DNA from: Gemmatimonas phototrophica
Lineage (GTDB): Bacteria > Gemmatimonadota > Gemmatimonadetes > Gemmatimonadales > Gemmatimonadaceae
Assembly: GCF_000695095.2 (NCBI RefSeq)
Contig: NZ_CP011454.1
Span: 4,402,001 to 4,466,000 of the forward strand
Length of the DNA stretch: 64,000 nt
Direction: 5' to 3'
Shown piece by piece: positions 8,653 to 17,059 of this stretch; the first letter of the stretch is position 1; every line of letters starts with the position of its first letter. The notes beneath the pieces are model-generated. The model was not told the DNA's origin and did no database searches. It saw only the letters and a list, made by a program, of their open reading frames with translations. The translations under genes were made by a program, and so were the position numbers.

Positions 8653-11073
8653 TTAGCGCCGACGTGACGCGCGCCCATCCAACTGCTGCGCCAGCCACTC
8701 CTGCGCGCGCTGCAACACTTCGTCGGTACCGTTGCGATAGCTGCGCAGCGTGAGGCGCGCGTCAATGAGTGGGGTGAGCCCCACCCGCTGCCACTGCGAG
8801 CCATCGCTGCGCCGCAGCTCGGCAGCCGGCACCGTGACCGTCAATCCACCCGGCAACGGAATACTCACGGCTTCGGCCGGTGAGCCGGCCGATGTGCTGC
8901 CCACGAACGTGACGTCGGTGGTGGCTTCCAGCGTGAGCGCCAGCCGTTCCATGGCCCCACTCGTCCGCTCATCAACCAATGCCACCAAACGGCCGGTGTA
9001 GCGACCGGTGGTATCCCCTCGCGACACACGTGAGCGCACCTCACGCTCATCGGGACACTGCTGCGCGGCATCGCGCAACGTTTCCACCAGACACGGCGCC
9101 GACTGGTAGCGGTGCAACTCACGTGCCACCACCGCCACCGCCCGCGCACGGACCGTACGCAACACGGTGGCTCCCACGACGCCGCTATCTGACAGCGAGC
9201 CACGCAAATCAAGCACCCACGCGCGCGCGCTGCGATGCTTCTGCAGCTCGGCGTCTACCGTTTGATCGGTGAGGCGATTGAGATCGAGGTAGGCTATTCC
9301 GTTGGGTAGCGACAGCGATGCCGACTGCCACGGCCGCTCCGCCTGCGGTTGCAGCGCGACGTACGCCGCCGAGCGCGGCACATTGAGCTGACGCTCCCGA
9401 TTGGTCACGTCGCGCAACCGGAACAACGAACTACCCGGTGTACCACGCGCCATGAGCATCGCCAACTGTTGCTGCCGCGACCAATCGTTGGGCGCCGAGA
9501 TACTGCGCCGATGTTCCTGCATCCAGGCTGGAATGGGATAGCCATCGGCGGCCACGACTTCCTGCCCCGCGACAATGCCCAACGCGCGCGTCGTGGAATC
9601 GGCAATGACATCGGTGATGATGGCACGCCCGTCCGCCCAGCGCACCCGAAATGGCACCGTGGCCATGCCTCGCACGGTGTCCACCGTCGCTCCCTGCAGC
9701 GACACCTGGGCGTCGTCGAAGGAGCTGGCAAAGCTGAGCATCGTGGATGCGTATTCGGTGGCGTAGCGCGCGGACTCCAGTCGCGGCAACGCCCGCTCGA
9801 AGACGGCGTCTATGTCATCGTCGTACAAATCCCGGTGCGCGTGCCGCGCCCGCATGGCGCTCCATAGCCGTGCGCCGCCCAGTACCCGTGATCCCATGTA
9901 GGGATACGGATCCGCGTCGTAGTACCCGGGCAATACCGCCCGCGCCCGCACCGGCGCCAGCCGCGAGGCGCGCACGAAGCGCGAGGTCCGCAGCATGGCG
10001 AGCGCCGCCTTCACGGCCGGTGCACTGTCGGCGGGAGTGGCGGCACGTGACACCAGCGTGTCAATCACAATGCCGCTACTGCCGTCGGCGTGCAGCAGTT
10101 CGCCGGTGCGCAGTCGCACGAAGAGTCCTTCGCCCACCGCAATGCGCACGCTGGGCACTAGCGCATCATCAGGCACCACCTGTTCCGCCACCAGCGTGGC
10201 GCGGCCACTGGCCAGCAGCCCCAGTACGCCACGCGGCAATACCGTGTTGGCGTTGGCCAGCACCACCACGCGGCGCGGCGCCGCATTGATGGGCGCCACC
10301 AGCGCCCCATCGCGCCCGAGCCAGCTGTCATCGTAGCGCCAGGCGCCAGCCAATTCGCGTGCGCCACCCACCCGTCGTACGCGCACACCACTGAGCGTAA
10401 AGGGCACCGACGCCAGTCGCTCCACCAGCTGCGTGCGTGCCACAAAGGCATCTACGCTGTCGGCCAACGCACCGGGAGCACTGGTACGCAGGTCGAGCAC
10501 CACGCGCGCCGGCACGGCAGCGAGCGCCTGTCGTACGCCCACCGCCGCGCTTTCCTCGTAGCGCGTGGCCGAGGGGACCTGCAGCACCAGAATGCTGTCG
10601 CGGGTGCGTTCGGCGTTGATGGTGGTCACCGCCGGGAGCGACGCGCCGCTTGTGGTATCGCCCCGCTCCACGCGGGTGAGCGGATCGTTGAGCGCCGCCA
10701 GGAAGCGCGCATACGCCACATCCAGATCGGCGGGGGTGGTGGCACGGCGTACCAGCGTGACCGCGCGGATGAACGCCGAATCGAGGGGCGCGCCGCGGAC
10801 CGCCACCGCCGGGTGATGCAACGACGCGAGGTGCCACACGTACGACAGCCGCAGCAGGCGGGACACGCCCGCCGAGTCGGAGGCCTCGGGCGGCGGCTCG
10901 GAATCGGCGGGTGCCGGCGGCATGGCGACTACCGCACGGGGGGCATCCACTTCCCGCACCGACGGGCCCAAGGGCACCGGCGCCGGCGCAACCGGCACGC
11001 AGGAGGCCAGCAGCGCTGCCACGGCGGTGGCCGCCAGCAACGGCGGCAGAACTCGCGTCATATTAGACGTCAT
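8653..11073 (-). CDS. lipoprotein with S41 (tail-specific/IRBP-like) peptidase domain, apparently two tandem S41-like folds and a PDZ-like segment
   Basis: About 806 residues beginning MTSNMTRVLPP with a signal peptide and lipobox LLASC, so probably a lipid-anchored envelope protein. Near residues 240-430 a first S41-like fold is suggested by VVLDLRTSAPG and by VVVLANANTVLPRGVLG, which lacks a serine where catalysis is expected. A PDZ-like segment follows (ITDVIADSTTRALGIVAGQEV). The C-terminal fold has ARAWVLDLRGS, ALVDERTSGAMERLALTLE and VGSTSAGSP, then DGSQWQRVGLTPLID, matching the IRBP/tricorn-type S41 pattern with a possible Ser in TSGAME. The ATG at 11061 is an equally possible start; extension to 11502 would run through the divergent alaX gene. 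Whether it is an active protease is uncertain. Confidence 0.5.
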   Translation of the reverse strand: MTSNMTRVLPPLLAATAVAALLASCVPVAPAPVPLGPSVREVDAPRAVVAMPPAPADSEPPPEASDSAGVSRLLRLSYVWHLASLHHPAVAVRGAPLDSAFIRAVTLVRRATTPADLDVAYARFLAALNDPLTRVERGDTTSGASLPAVTTINAERTRDSILVLQVPSATRYEESAAVGVRQALAAVPARVVLDLRTSAPGALADSVDAFVARTQLVERLASVPFTLSGVRVRRVGGARELAGAWRYDDSWLGRDGALVAPINAAPRRVVVLANANTVLPRGVLGLLASGRATLVAEQVVPDDALVPSVRIAVGEGLFVRLRTGELLHADGSSGIVIDTLVSRAATPADSAPAVKAALAMLRTSRFVRASRLAPVRARAVLPGYYDADPYPYMGSRVLGGARLWSAMRARHAHRDLYDDDIDAVFERALPRLESARYATEYASTMLSFASSFDDAQVSLQGATVDTVRGMATVPFRVRWADGRAIITDVIADSTTRALGIVAGQEVVAADGYPIPAWMQEHRRSISAPNDWSRQQQLAMLMARGTPGSSLFRLRDVTNRERQLNVPRSAAYVALQPQAERPWQSASLSLPNGIAYLDLNRLTDQTVDAELQKHRSARAWVLDLRGSLSDSGVVGATVLRTVRARAVAVVARELHRYQSAPCLVETLRDAAQQCPDEREVRSRVSRGDTTGRYTGRLVALVDERTSGAMERLALTLEATTDVTFVGSTSAGSPAEAVSIPLPGGLTVTVPAAELRRSDGSQWQRVGLTPLIDARLTLRSYRNGTDEVLQRAQEWLAQQLDGRASRRR

Positions 11074-11121
11074 GGCGCACAAGATAGCCACGATTCCCCT
11101 CTCCACCGAGTCTGGTCTGGC

Positions 11122-12315
11122 ATGAACAGCAATTATTCCGGCGACGACACCGATCGGCTGTACTACGACGACGCCACGTTGGCCCGGTTCAGCGCCACCG
11201 TGACCGAGGTCGCCAATGACGGGCGGGTGGTGTATCTCGACCGGTCTGCCTTTTACCCCACCTCTGGCGGACAGCCGCACGACCTGGGGACCATCGCCGA
11301 CGTCGCCATTACCGATGTGGTGGACGAAGAGGTGCGCATTGCCCATCACCTTGCCCAACCGCTGGGCTTGCCCGCCGGGGCCATGGTGGTGGGACAGGTG
11401 GACATGACCCGCCGCGTCGATCACATGCAGCAGCACACCGGCCAGCATCTGCTCTCGGCGCTGCTCGCCGATGAATACGGCTGGCCCACCGTGAGTGTGC
11501 ATTTTGGCGACGAGAGCAGCACGGTAGACGTGACTGCCGAGGGTGTATCACCCGAACAGCTGGAAGCGATAGAACATCGCGCGAACATGGTGGCGTTGCA
11601 GAATCACGCCGTGACCGTGAGCTACGAGGACGCCGCCAGCGCCACGGATTTGCGCAAAGCGAGTGATCGCGACGGTACGTTGCGCATCGTGACCATTGCC
11701 GGCCTGGATCGCAGCGCCTGTGGCGGCACTCATGTCTCGCATACCGCCCAGATTGGTGCGGTGTTGCTGCGACGCGCTGAAAAGACCCGTGGTAACGTGC
11801 GCATTGAATTTCTGTGCGGGCATCGTGCCGTGACCCGCGCACGCATTGATGCGGATCTTTTATCGCGTACCGCGCGACCGCTGTCGGCAGCACCGGCTGA
11901 CTTGCCCGTGTTGGTGGAGCAGCAACAGTCGCGACTGGTGGAGCTTGAACGTGAGCGCAAACGGTTGCAGAACGAACTGGCACAGTACGAAGCGCAGCAG
12001 CTGTGGCAGGCAGCGCCGGTCGACAGTGCGGGAATTCGCCGCATCACCACGAGCGTGAATAGTCCCGTGAAAGAGGCGGAGGCGCTGGCGCAGCACCTGA
12101 TGAAGCTCGGCGAATGCGCGGTGCTTGTGACAAATGCCGCCAACGGGGGAGTACTGCTCGCAACGGCCCCTGATACGGGACTTGATGCCGGTCAGCTTTT
12201 GCGCGCGGCACTGCACGCAGTGGGTGGCCGCGGCGGAGGTGCACCGCGTCTCGCGCAAGGGGCCGTGTCCACTCCCTCATCGCTCGGTGCACTCGCCGTC
12301 GCACTGGGGTTCTGA
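11122..12315 (+). CDS. alanyl-tRNA editing protein (AlaX-type, with C-terminal DHHA1-like domain)
   Basis: A 397-residue relative of the C-terminal half of alanyl-tRNA synthetase without the aminoacylation domain. The N-terminal part has YPTSGGQPHDLG (45-56). The zinc ligands of the editing site are clear: HTGQH (H105, H109) and CGGTH (C200, H204). After a charged coiled-coil-like stretch (about 255-285), a DHHA1-like end has AVLVTNAANGG, DAGQLLRAALHAVGGRGGG and a final SLGALAVALG. AlaX proteins hydrolyse Ser- or Gly-mischarged tRNA-Ala in the cytoplasm. The length and DHHA1 end place it with the longer AlaX-L type. The ATG at 11122 is the first start that does not run into the divergent lipoprotein gene. 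Confidence 0.5.
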   Translation: MNSNYSGDDTDRLYYDDATLARFSATVTEVANDGRVVYLDRSAFYPTSGGQPHDLGTIADVAITDVVDEEVRIAHHLAQPLGLPAGAMVVGQVDMTRRVDHMQQHTGQHLLSALLADEYGWPTVSVHFGDESSTVDVTAEGVSPEQLEAIEHRANMVALQNHAVTVSYEDAASATDLRKASDRDGTLRIVTIAGLDRSACGGTHVSHTAQIGAVLLRRAEKTRGNVRIEFLCGHRAVTRARIDADLLSRTARPLSAAPADLPVLVEQQQSRLVELERERKRLQNELAQYEAQQLWQAAPVDSAGIRRITTSVNSPVKEAEALAQHLMKLGECAVLVTNAANGGVLLATAPDTGLDAGQLLRAALHAVGGRGGGAPRLAQGAVSTPSSLGALAVALGF

Positions 12316-12340
12316 GGCTCGCCCGAACCCGTGTTGCAAT

Positions 12341-12344
12341 GGAG
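12341..12344 (+). promoter_or_regulatory. ribosome binding site of the beta-barrel gene
   Basis: GGAG lies 5 nt before the ATG at 12350. It decides this start over in-frame upstream codons that would overlap alaX. Confidence 0.5.
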
Positions 12345-12349
12345 TTCCT

Positions 12350-13081
12350 ATGCGTCGTCATGCTGTTGTTGCCGGTATTGCGCTGTTGCTCGCCACTTCC
12401 GCTGGCGCGCAGGGGCGCGGGCCGATTCGTTTTGGCTTCCTTGCCGGCGCCAATCTCAGTTCCGTTTCGGATATCGATCAGGGCCTCGACGAGGGACTGG
12501 GGAACACGCTGCTGGAGACTCAGCACCGCGGTGGGGCGCAGGCGGCGCTCTACGCCACCATTCCCATTACCTCGCGCTTTTCGCTGCAGCCCGAATTGCA
12601 CTACACGCAAAAGGGCGGCAAAGCCTCATTTTCCGTGGAAGGCGATCCGGAGTCGTTGGCCCTGTTCGCCTCCGATCGCATGACGCTTGGCCTGCGTCTG
12701 TCCTACGTGGAAATTCCGGCGCTGGCCCGCATGGATCTGGGCAGCCGCAACTGGCGTCCGTTTGTTCTGGCCGGTCCGTCGCTGGCCCTGCGTACGTCCT
12801 GCAAGGCCTCCACCAGCATTGGTGATCTGTCCATTTCTGGCAGCTGCATTAGCGAGTCGTTTCTCCCCGACGAAGATGGGCCCACGGCGGGAGAAGATCC
12901 CTTGAACAAAACCGATGTGAGCGCCATTGGCGGCGTGGGTATAGCCGGGGCCTTTGTGGGACGTGCGTTCTCCGCGCAGCTGCGCTACAGTCAGGGACTC
13001 ACCACCATTGCTCGTGAAGCCACCCCGGGCGTTTCACCCAAGAACCGCGGCTTTTCGCTAGTGCTGGGGCTCGGGTTCTAA
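12350..13081 (+). CDS. outer-membrane beta-barrel protein (PorT-like)
   Basis: About 243 residues. A signal peptide (MRRHAVVAGIALLLATSAGAQ) is followed by repeated short amphipathic strands: FGFLAGANLSS near the start, SRFSLQPELHYTQKGG, LRLSYVEIPALARMDLG, RPFVLAGPSLALR and a final FSLVLGLGF ending in an aromatic residue, the usual signal for barrel assembly. The pattern fits small porin-like barrels of the PorT/OMP_b-brl type. A Cys pair (in TSCKAS and SGSCIS) could form a disulfide in a surface loop. It is 34 bp downstream of alaX on the same strand. Its ligand is unknown. Confidence 0.5.
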   Translation: MRRHAVVAGIALLLATSAGAQGRGPIRFGFLAGANLSSVSDIDQGLDEGLGNTLLETQHRGGAQAALYATIPITSRFSLQPELHYTQKGGKASFSVEGDPESLALFASDRMTLGLRLSYVEIPALARMDLGSRNWRPFVLAGPSLALRTSCKASTSIGDLSISGSCISESFLPDEDGPTAGEDPLNKTDVSAIGGVGIAGAFVGRAFSAQLRYSQGLTTIAREATPGVSPKNRGFSLVLGLGF

Positions 13082-13102
13082 GTCACTTTTTCAATCAGGG
13101 TC

Positions 13103-13642
13103 ATGTCCATTCGCCGCCCCCTTCCTGATGAACACGCGCCCTACGCGCTGACCTACATCAACGCCACCGATGCCGCGCTCACGGCGCACGGCACAACGGA
13201 CCTGGTGCAGCTGCTCGCGGCCCAGCGCGGCGAATGGCAGCTGCTGCTGACCAACGTGCCGCAAGCGACCGCGTCGTTCAGGTACGCCCCCGGCAAGTGG
13301 ACGCTGGCCGAACAGCTGGTGCACGTGAGCGACACGGAGCGGGTCTTTGCCTACCGCCTGCTGCGCGTCGCCCGCGGTGACCGGACCCCGATGCCGGGCT
13401 TCGAGCAGGATGATTGGGTCCCCCAAAGCCGCACGTCGCGGCGCAGCCTATCGGACATTTTGTCCGAAATGCTGGCCATTCGGGAGGCCACCCTCACGCT
13501 GGTCTCCTCGCTCGACGACGAAGCCCTCGCCCAGCGTGGGGTCGCCAGCGGCGTGGAAGTCTCGGCCCGGGCCCTGATCTGGATGATTGCCGGTCACATG
13601 GCCCACCACCTGACGCTGACGCGTGAGAAGTACCTCGGCTGA
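13103..13642 (+). CDS. DinB-like four-helix metal-binding protein
   Basis: A 179-residue protein of the DinB/YfiT-like fold. Features are KWTLAEQLVHVSDTERVF with a probable metal-ligand His 74, and near the end a GHMAHH segment supplying H165 and H169 as HxxxH. These three His match the usual metal triad of DinB-type proteins. Family members include metal-dependent thiol transferases and proteins of unknown role; nothing here picks out one. The start at 13103 follows the barrel gene stop by 21 bp, so the two may share a transcript. It precedes transketolase by about 90 bp. Confidence 0.5.
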   Translation: MSIRRPLPDEHAPYALTYINATDAALTAHGTTDLVQLLAAQRGEWQLLLTNVPQATASFRYAPGKWTLAEQLVHVSDTERVFAYRLLRVARGDRTPMPGFEQDDWVPQSRTSRRSLSDILSEMLAIREATLTLVSSLDDEALAQRGVASGVEVSARALIWMIAGHMAHHLTLTREKYLG

Positions 13643-13719
13643 GGCCCCGATTCGCACGGATTTCGGCTAGATTTCAGGGCTGTGGCGCGCCGATCGCGCC
13701 CGCCCTTGCCGACCCTCCC

Positions 13720-13723
13720 GGAG
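13720..13723 (+). promoter_or_regulatory. ribosome binding site that sets the transketolase start
   Basis: GGAG followed 6 nt later by the GTG at 13730. A GTG 48 bp upstream (13682) has no comparable site and adds an Arg/Pro-rich leader, so I prefer 13730. Confidence 0.5.
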
Positions 13724-13729
13724 CGTTTC

Positions 13730-15757
13730 GTGTCCGCTGCGTCACCCCTTGCTGGTTCCGCGTCGCCCGAGACCGTGCGTCTCGCGATTGATACCGTTCG
13801 TACCCTCGCCATGGACGCGGTGCAGGCCGCGGAGTCGGGACACCCCGGCACTCCCATGGCGCTCGCCCCGCTGGCGTACGCGCTGTACACCAAGCACCTG
13901 CGCCACGACCCGGCCGCCCCCGATTGGGCCGACCGCGATCGCTTTGTGCTGAGCGTTGGGCACGCGTCCATGCTGCTGTACGGGACGCTGCACTTGGCTG
14001 GCTACGATCTCCCGCTCGAAGAGATCAAGAACTTCCGCCAGTGGGAGAGCCTCACGCCGGGGCACCCGGAAGTGCACCACACCAAGGGCGTGGAAACGAC
14101 CACTGGCCCGCTGGGTCAGGGTGTGGCCAATGCGGTGGGCTTTGCGGTGGCCGAGGCGCATCTCGCCGCCACGTTCAACCGCGACGGGCACAACATCGTC
14201 GATCACTACACGTACTTCGTCGCCGGCGACGGCTGCCTCATGGAAGGCATCTCGCACGAAGCGGCGAGCTACGCCGGGCACATGAAGCTCGGCAAGCTCA
14301 TCGGCTTCTTCGACGACAACGGCATCACGATTGACGGCAGCACCGCGCTCACCTGCAGCGACGACGCCACCAGGCGCTTTGAAGCGTATGGCTGGCAGGT
14401 GCTGCATGTGCACGACGTGAACGACATCGCCGCTATCGACGCCGCAATTGCCGAAGCCAAGGCGGATACCGCGCGTCCCACGATGATTGTGACCAAGACG
14501 CACATCGGGTTTGGTTCGCCGAACCGGCAGGACACCGCCAAGGCGCACGGCGAACCATTGGGCAAGGACGAGATTGCGCTCACCAAGCAGTCGTACGGGT
14601 GGCCGTCCACCGAACCGTTCTTCGTGCCCGACGCCGCGCTGGCGCATTGGCGCGAGCGCACGGCGCAGCGTGCGCAGTCGCACACGGAATGGAACAGCAA
14701 GTGGCAGGCGTACGCGAGCGCGCACCCCGAGCTGGCCGCTGAATTCGAGCGGCGCATGAAGGGCGAACTGCCCGCTTCGCTCGACGCAGCGTTCCCGGTG
14801 TTCGATGCCAAGAGCGGCAACGTGGCCAGCCGCGCGGCCAGCGGTGTGGTGATCAATGCCATCGCCAACACGGTGCCCGAACTGCTGGGCGGCAGCGCTG
14901 ACCTCACCGGCAGCAACCTCACCAACGTGAAGGGCGCGTCGGGCTTTGGTGCCGACAATCGCACTGGTCGCAATTTCCACTTTGGTATTCGTGAACACGC
15001 CATGGGCGCGATCATGAATGGCATGGGGTTGCACGGCGGTGTCATTCCGTATGGCGGCACCTTCCTGGTGTTCAGCGACTACATGCGTCCCGCGGTGCGC
15101 CTCGCGGCGCTCATGGGCGTGCAGGCCATTTACGTGTTCACGCACGACTCCATTGGCCTGGGCGAAGACGGTCCCACGCACCAGCCGGTAGAACACTTGG
15201 CGGCATTGCGTTGCATTCCCAACCTGCTTGTGCTTCGCCCCGCCGATGCCGACGAAGTGAGCGAGGCCTGGCGCGTGGCGCTCAGGCATCGCCGTGGGCC
15301 GAGTGCCATTGTGCTCACGCGTCAAAAGCTGTCGTACTACAACGAGCCCGCGCGTGCGCGCGAGGGCGTGAAGCATGGCGCGTACATCGTGGCCGATGCG
15401 GCCGGTCACGTGCCCAACGTGGTGCTCCTGGCCAGCGGCTCTGAGGTGGAAATTGCGTTGGCCGCCCGCGAGCAGCTGAGTGGTCATGGTATTCACGCGC
15501 GTGTGGTGAGCTGCCCCAGCCTCGAGCTGTTTGCGCAGCAGCCGGTGGAATACCGCAACCACATTCTGCCCGCCGGTGTGCCGCGCGTTGCGGTCGAAGC
15601 GGCGCACCCCATGTCGTGGTATCGCTGGGTGGGTGAGCACGGCGCCATTGTGGGTATTGAGACCTTCGGTGCGAGTGCGCCGGCACCGGTGCTGTACGAA
15701 AAGTTCGGCATCACCGCCGACAAGGTAGCCAAGGCGGCGAAGGGGCTGCTGCAGTAA
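13730..15757 (+). CDS. tkt: transketolase
   Basis: About 675 residues, the usual length. The thiamine-diphosphate enzyme moves two-carbon ketol units between sugar phosphates in the pentose phosphate pathway and, where present, the Calvin cycle. Motifs from the GTG at 13730: SGHPGTPM with H38, the GDG...N cofactor motif at 166-168 with N197, and DLTGSNLT. The pyrimidine domain follows, with FGIREHAMGAIMNG and the catalytic Glu, then THDSIGLGEDGPTHQPVEH. A C-terminal domain with PSLELF closes the protein. It is cytoplasmic. A strong terminator hairpin follows at 15787-15826. No other carbon-fixation gene is nearby. Confidence 0.5.
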   Translation: MSAASPLAGSASPETVRLAIDTVRTLAMDAVQAAESGHPGTPMALAPLAYALYTKHLRHDPAAPDWADRDRFVLSVGHASMLLYGTLHLAGYDLPLEEIKNFRQWESLTPGHPEVHHTKGVETTTGPLGQGVANAVGFAVAEAHLAATFNRDGHNIVDHYTYFVAGDGCLMEGISHEAASYAGHMKLGKLIGFFDDNGITIDGSTALTCSDDATRRFEAYGWQVLHVHDVNDIAAIDAAIAEAKADTARPTMIVTKTHIGFGSPNRQDTAKAHGEPLGKDEIALTKQSYGWPSTEPFFVPDAALAHWRERTAQRAQSHTEWNSKWQAYASAHPELAAEFERRMKGELPASLDAAFPVFDAKSGNVASRAASGVVINAIANTVPELLGGSADLTGSNLTNVKGASGFGADNRTGRNFHFGIREHAMGAIMNGMGLHGGVIPYGGTFLVFSDYMRPAVRLAALMGVQAIYVFTHDSIGLGEDGPTHQPVEHLAALRCIPNLLVLRPADADEVSEAWRVALRHRRGPSAIVLTRQKLSYYNEPARAREGVKHGAYIVADAAGHVPNVVLLASGSEVEIALAAREQLSGHGIHARVVSCPSLELFAQQPVEYRNHILPAGVPRVAVEAAHPMSWYRWVGEHGAIVGIETFGASAPAPVLYEKFGITADKVAKAAKGLLQ

Positions 15758-15786
15758 TCGCTCCCTCGCCACTCAGGGCGTTACCA

Positions 15787-15826
15787 AACAGAGCGGGCCC
15801 CGGCAACTGCCGGGGCCCGCTCTGTT
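15787..15826. terminator. bidirectional rho-independent-like terminator between tkt and susD
   Basis: A perfect 19-bp stem, AACAGAGCGGGCCCCGGCA (15787-15805) against its complement (15808-15826). The last pairs near the centre probably open to form the loop. The right side runs into TTTT on the plus strand and the left side is preceded by AAA, so it can stop transcription from both tkt and the convergent susD gene. Confidence 0.5.
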
Positions 15827-15853
15827 TTCACTACCGCCACTGTGTCGAACCGA

Positions 15854-17059
15854 TCACAGGTTCGGGTTCGCGCCAATCTCTTCGAGGCTGATCGGGACAC
15901 AGGTGCTGCGCCCCTGCAGTGTGGTGTTGCGTCCACTGGCGAGCCAGCGGCGAAGATCCCACAACCGACGCCCTTCCAGCCACAGCACCGCCCCACGCTC
16001 ACGCATGAGGATGGTCCACGCGGCATCAACCGTGGTGGCGGTCAATGCCGGCAACGTTGACACCGCGCGCGCCTGATTGATGAACAGCATGGCGTTCGTC
16101 ACGTCGTTGTTGCGCAGCGCCGCCTCGGCACGGAGCAACAGCATCTCGCTCCCACGGGCCAACGCCACCGGATCGCCCAGCGTGGTGTACTTGCGCTGGC
16201 GGAAGAAGCGCGTGGCGCCGTCCTGACCGGTCTGGAAACCACCCGACGAGGTACGTACCGTGTCATAGGGTACCCGCGGATCCCGGTCAGCCACCCACAC
16301 CGTATTGAACACGGTAACTTCACGGCGATTGATCGTCTGGTTGGCCAGATCGAGGTTTTCGCGTGTTGTGTTGATGGAGAATACCGCGTTATGGCGGAAG
16401 GCTGCCGGCACGAGCGCCGCATCAGCTACCGCGGCATCCCACTTGTTCTGCCACGCCAAGACCTGCGCTCGGCCAGCCAGTGCGGCGTTTGTCAACGCCG
16501 TGTTGTTCTGCGCCCGCGCCAGCGTGAGTGCACGCGTGAACAAACTCTCGGCGCGCACAAAGTGCTCCGAGTTGGGCTGTTTGGCACCGCCATCAATGGT
16601 GGTTTCGCACAGATTCTCACCGAGGAAGCGGTTGGCAAACCCTGCATAGAGATACGCCCGGATGGTGAGCGGGTTGGTTTCAAATCCTGCGCCCAACACC
16701 GACTTCATGCGCACCAATCCGTTTTCGGCGACCCACCGGGAGGTGTGCATCCGGGCCCAATCGCCATTTACATCTTCCGGGCGGATGACGCCCGTGGCGA
16801 ACTGACGTTCGGCGGCAAAGTTCCCCGAATGCCGGACCTCAAACGCGGCCAGAGCGCCACGGGTGAGATAGGTACCCATGGCGTTGGAGAGATCGCCACC
16901 CATGCCGTTCACCAGTGCGGGCATGGCCGACACGCTATTCAGGTCTTCGTCGAGCAGCGGTCCCGGATTGGTGACCGTGAAGTCGCAGGCACCCAGCACG
17001 AGGCTGGCACCTACGGCCGCGCCAATGGCACGTCGGGTTTTCGTGAGGAGTGTAGGCAT
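15854..17059 (-). CDS. SusD/RagB-type outer-membrane nutrient-binding lipoprotein
   Basis: A 401-residue lipoprotein: signal peptide with lipobox LVLGAC (MPTLLTKTRR start), then CDFTVTNPGPLLDEDLNSVSA, a typical SusD mature N terminus. The middle holds TPR-like helices (AESLFTRALTLARAQN, ALAGRAQVLAWQNKWDAAVADA). The C-terminal SusD features are EMLLLRAEAALRNND, MLFINQARA and GRRLWDLRRWL. It would sit on the cell surface as the lid of the SusC channel. It is somewhat short for the family (often 450-550). The ATG at 17059 shares one base with the susC stop (TGATG), so the two are coupled. The substrate may be an amino-acid or peptide compound given the upstream genes (inference). Confidence 0.5.
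   Translation of the reverse strand: MPTLLTKTRRAIGAAVGASLVLGACDFTVTNPGPLLDEDLNSVSAMPALVNGMGGDLSNAMGTYLTRGALAAFEVRHSGNFAAERQFATGVIRPEDVNGDWARMHTSRWVAENGLVRMKSVLGAGFETNPLTIRAYLYAGFANRFLGENLCETTIDGGAKQPNSEHFVRAESLFTRALTLARAQNNTALTNAALAGRAQVLAWQNKWDAAVADAALVPAAFRHNAVFSINTTRENLDLANQTINRREVTVFNTVWVADRDPRVPYDTVRTSSGGFQTGQDGATRFFRQRKYTTLGDPVALARGSEMLLLRAEAALRNNDVTNAMLFINQARAVSTLPALTATTVDAAWTILMRERGAVLWLEGRRLWDLRRWLASGRNTTLQGRSTCVPISLEEIGANPNL

Noticed and set aside
11074-11502. Longer N terminus for the S41-like lipoprotein (start at 11502)
   Set aside because: It would run through the divergent alaX gene and put about 140 residues ahead of a clear signal peptide.
13742-15772. 676-residue open frame on the minus strand opposite transketolase
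   Set aside because: It is the shadow of a GC-rich gene: the translation is His/Arg/Gly-rich with no family motif, while the plus strand has every transketolase motif.
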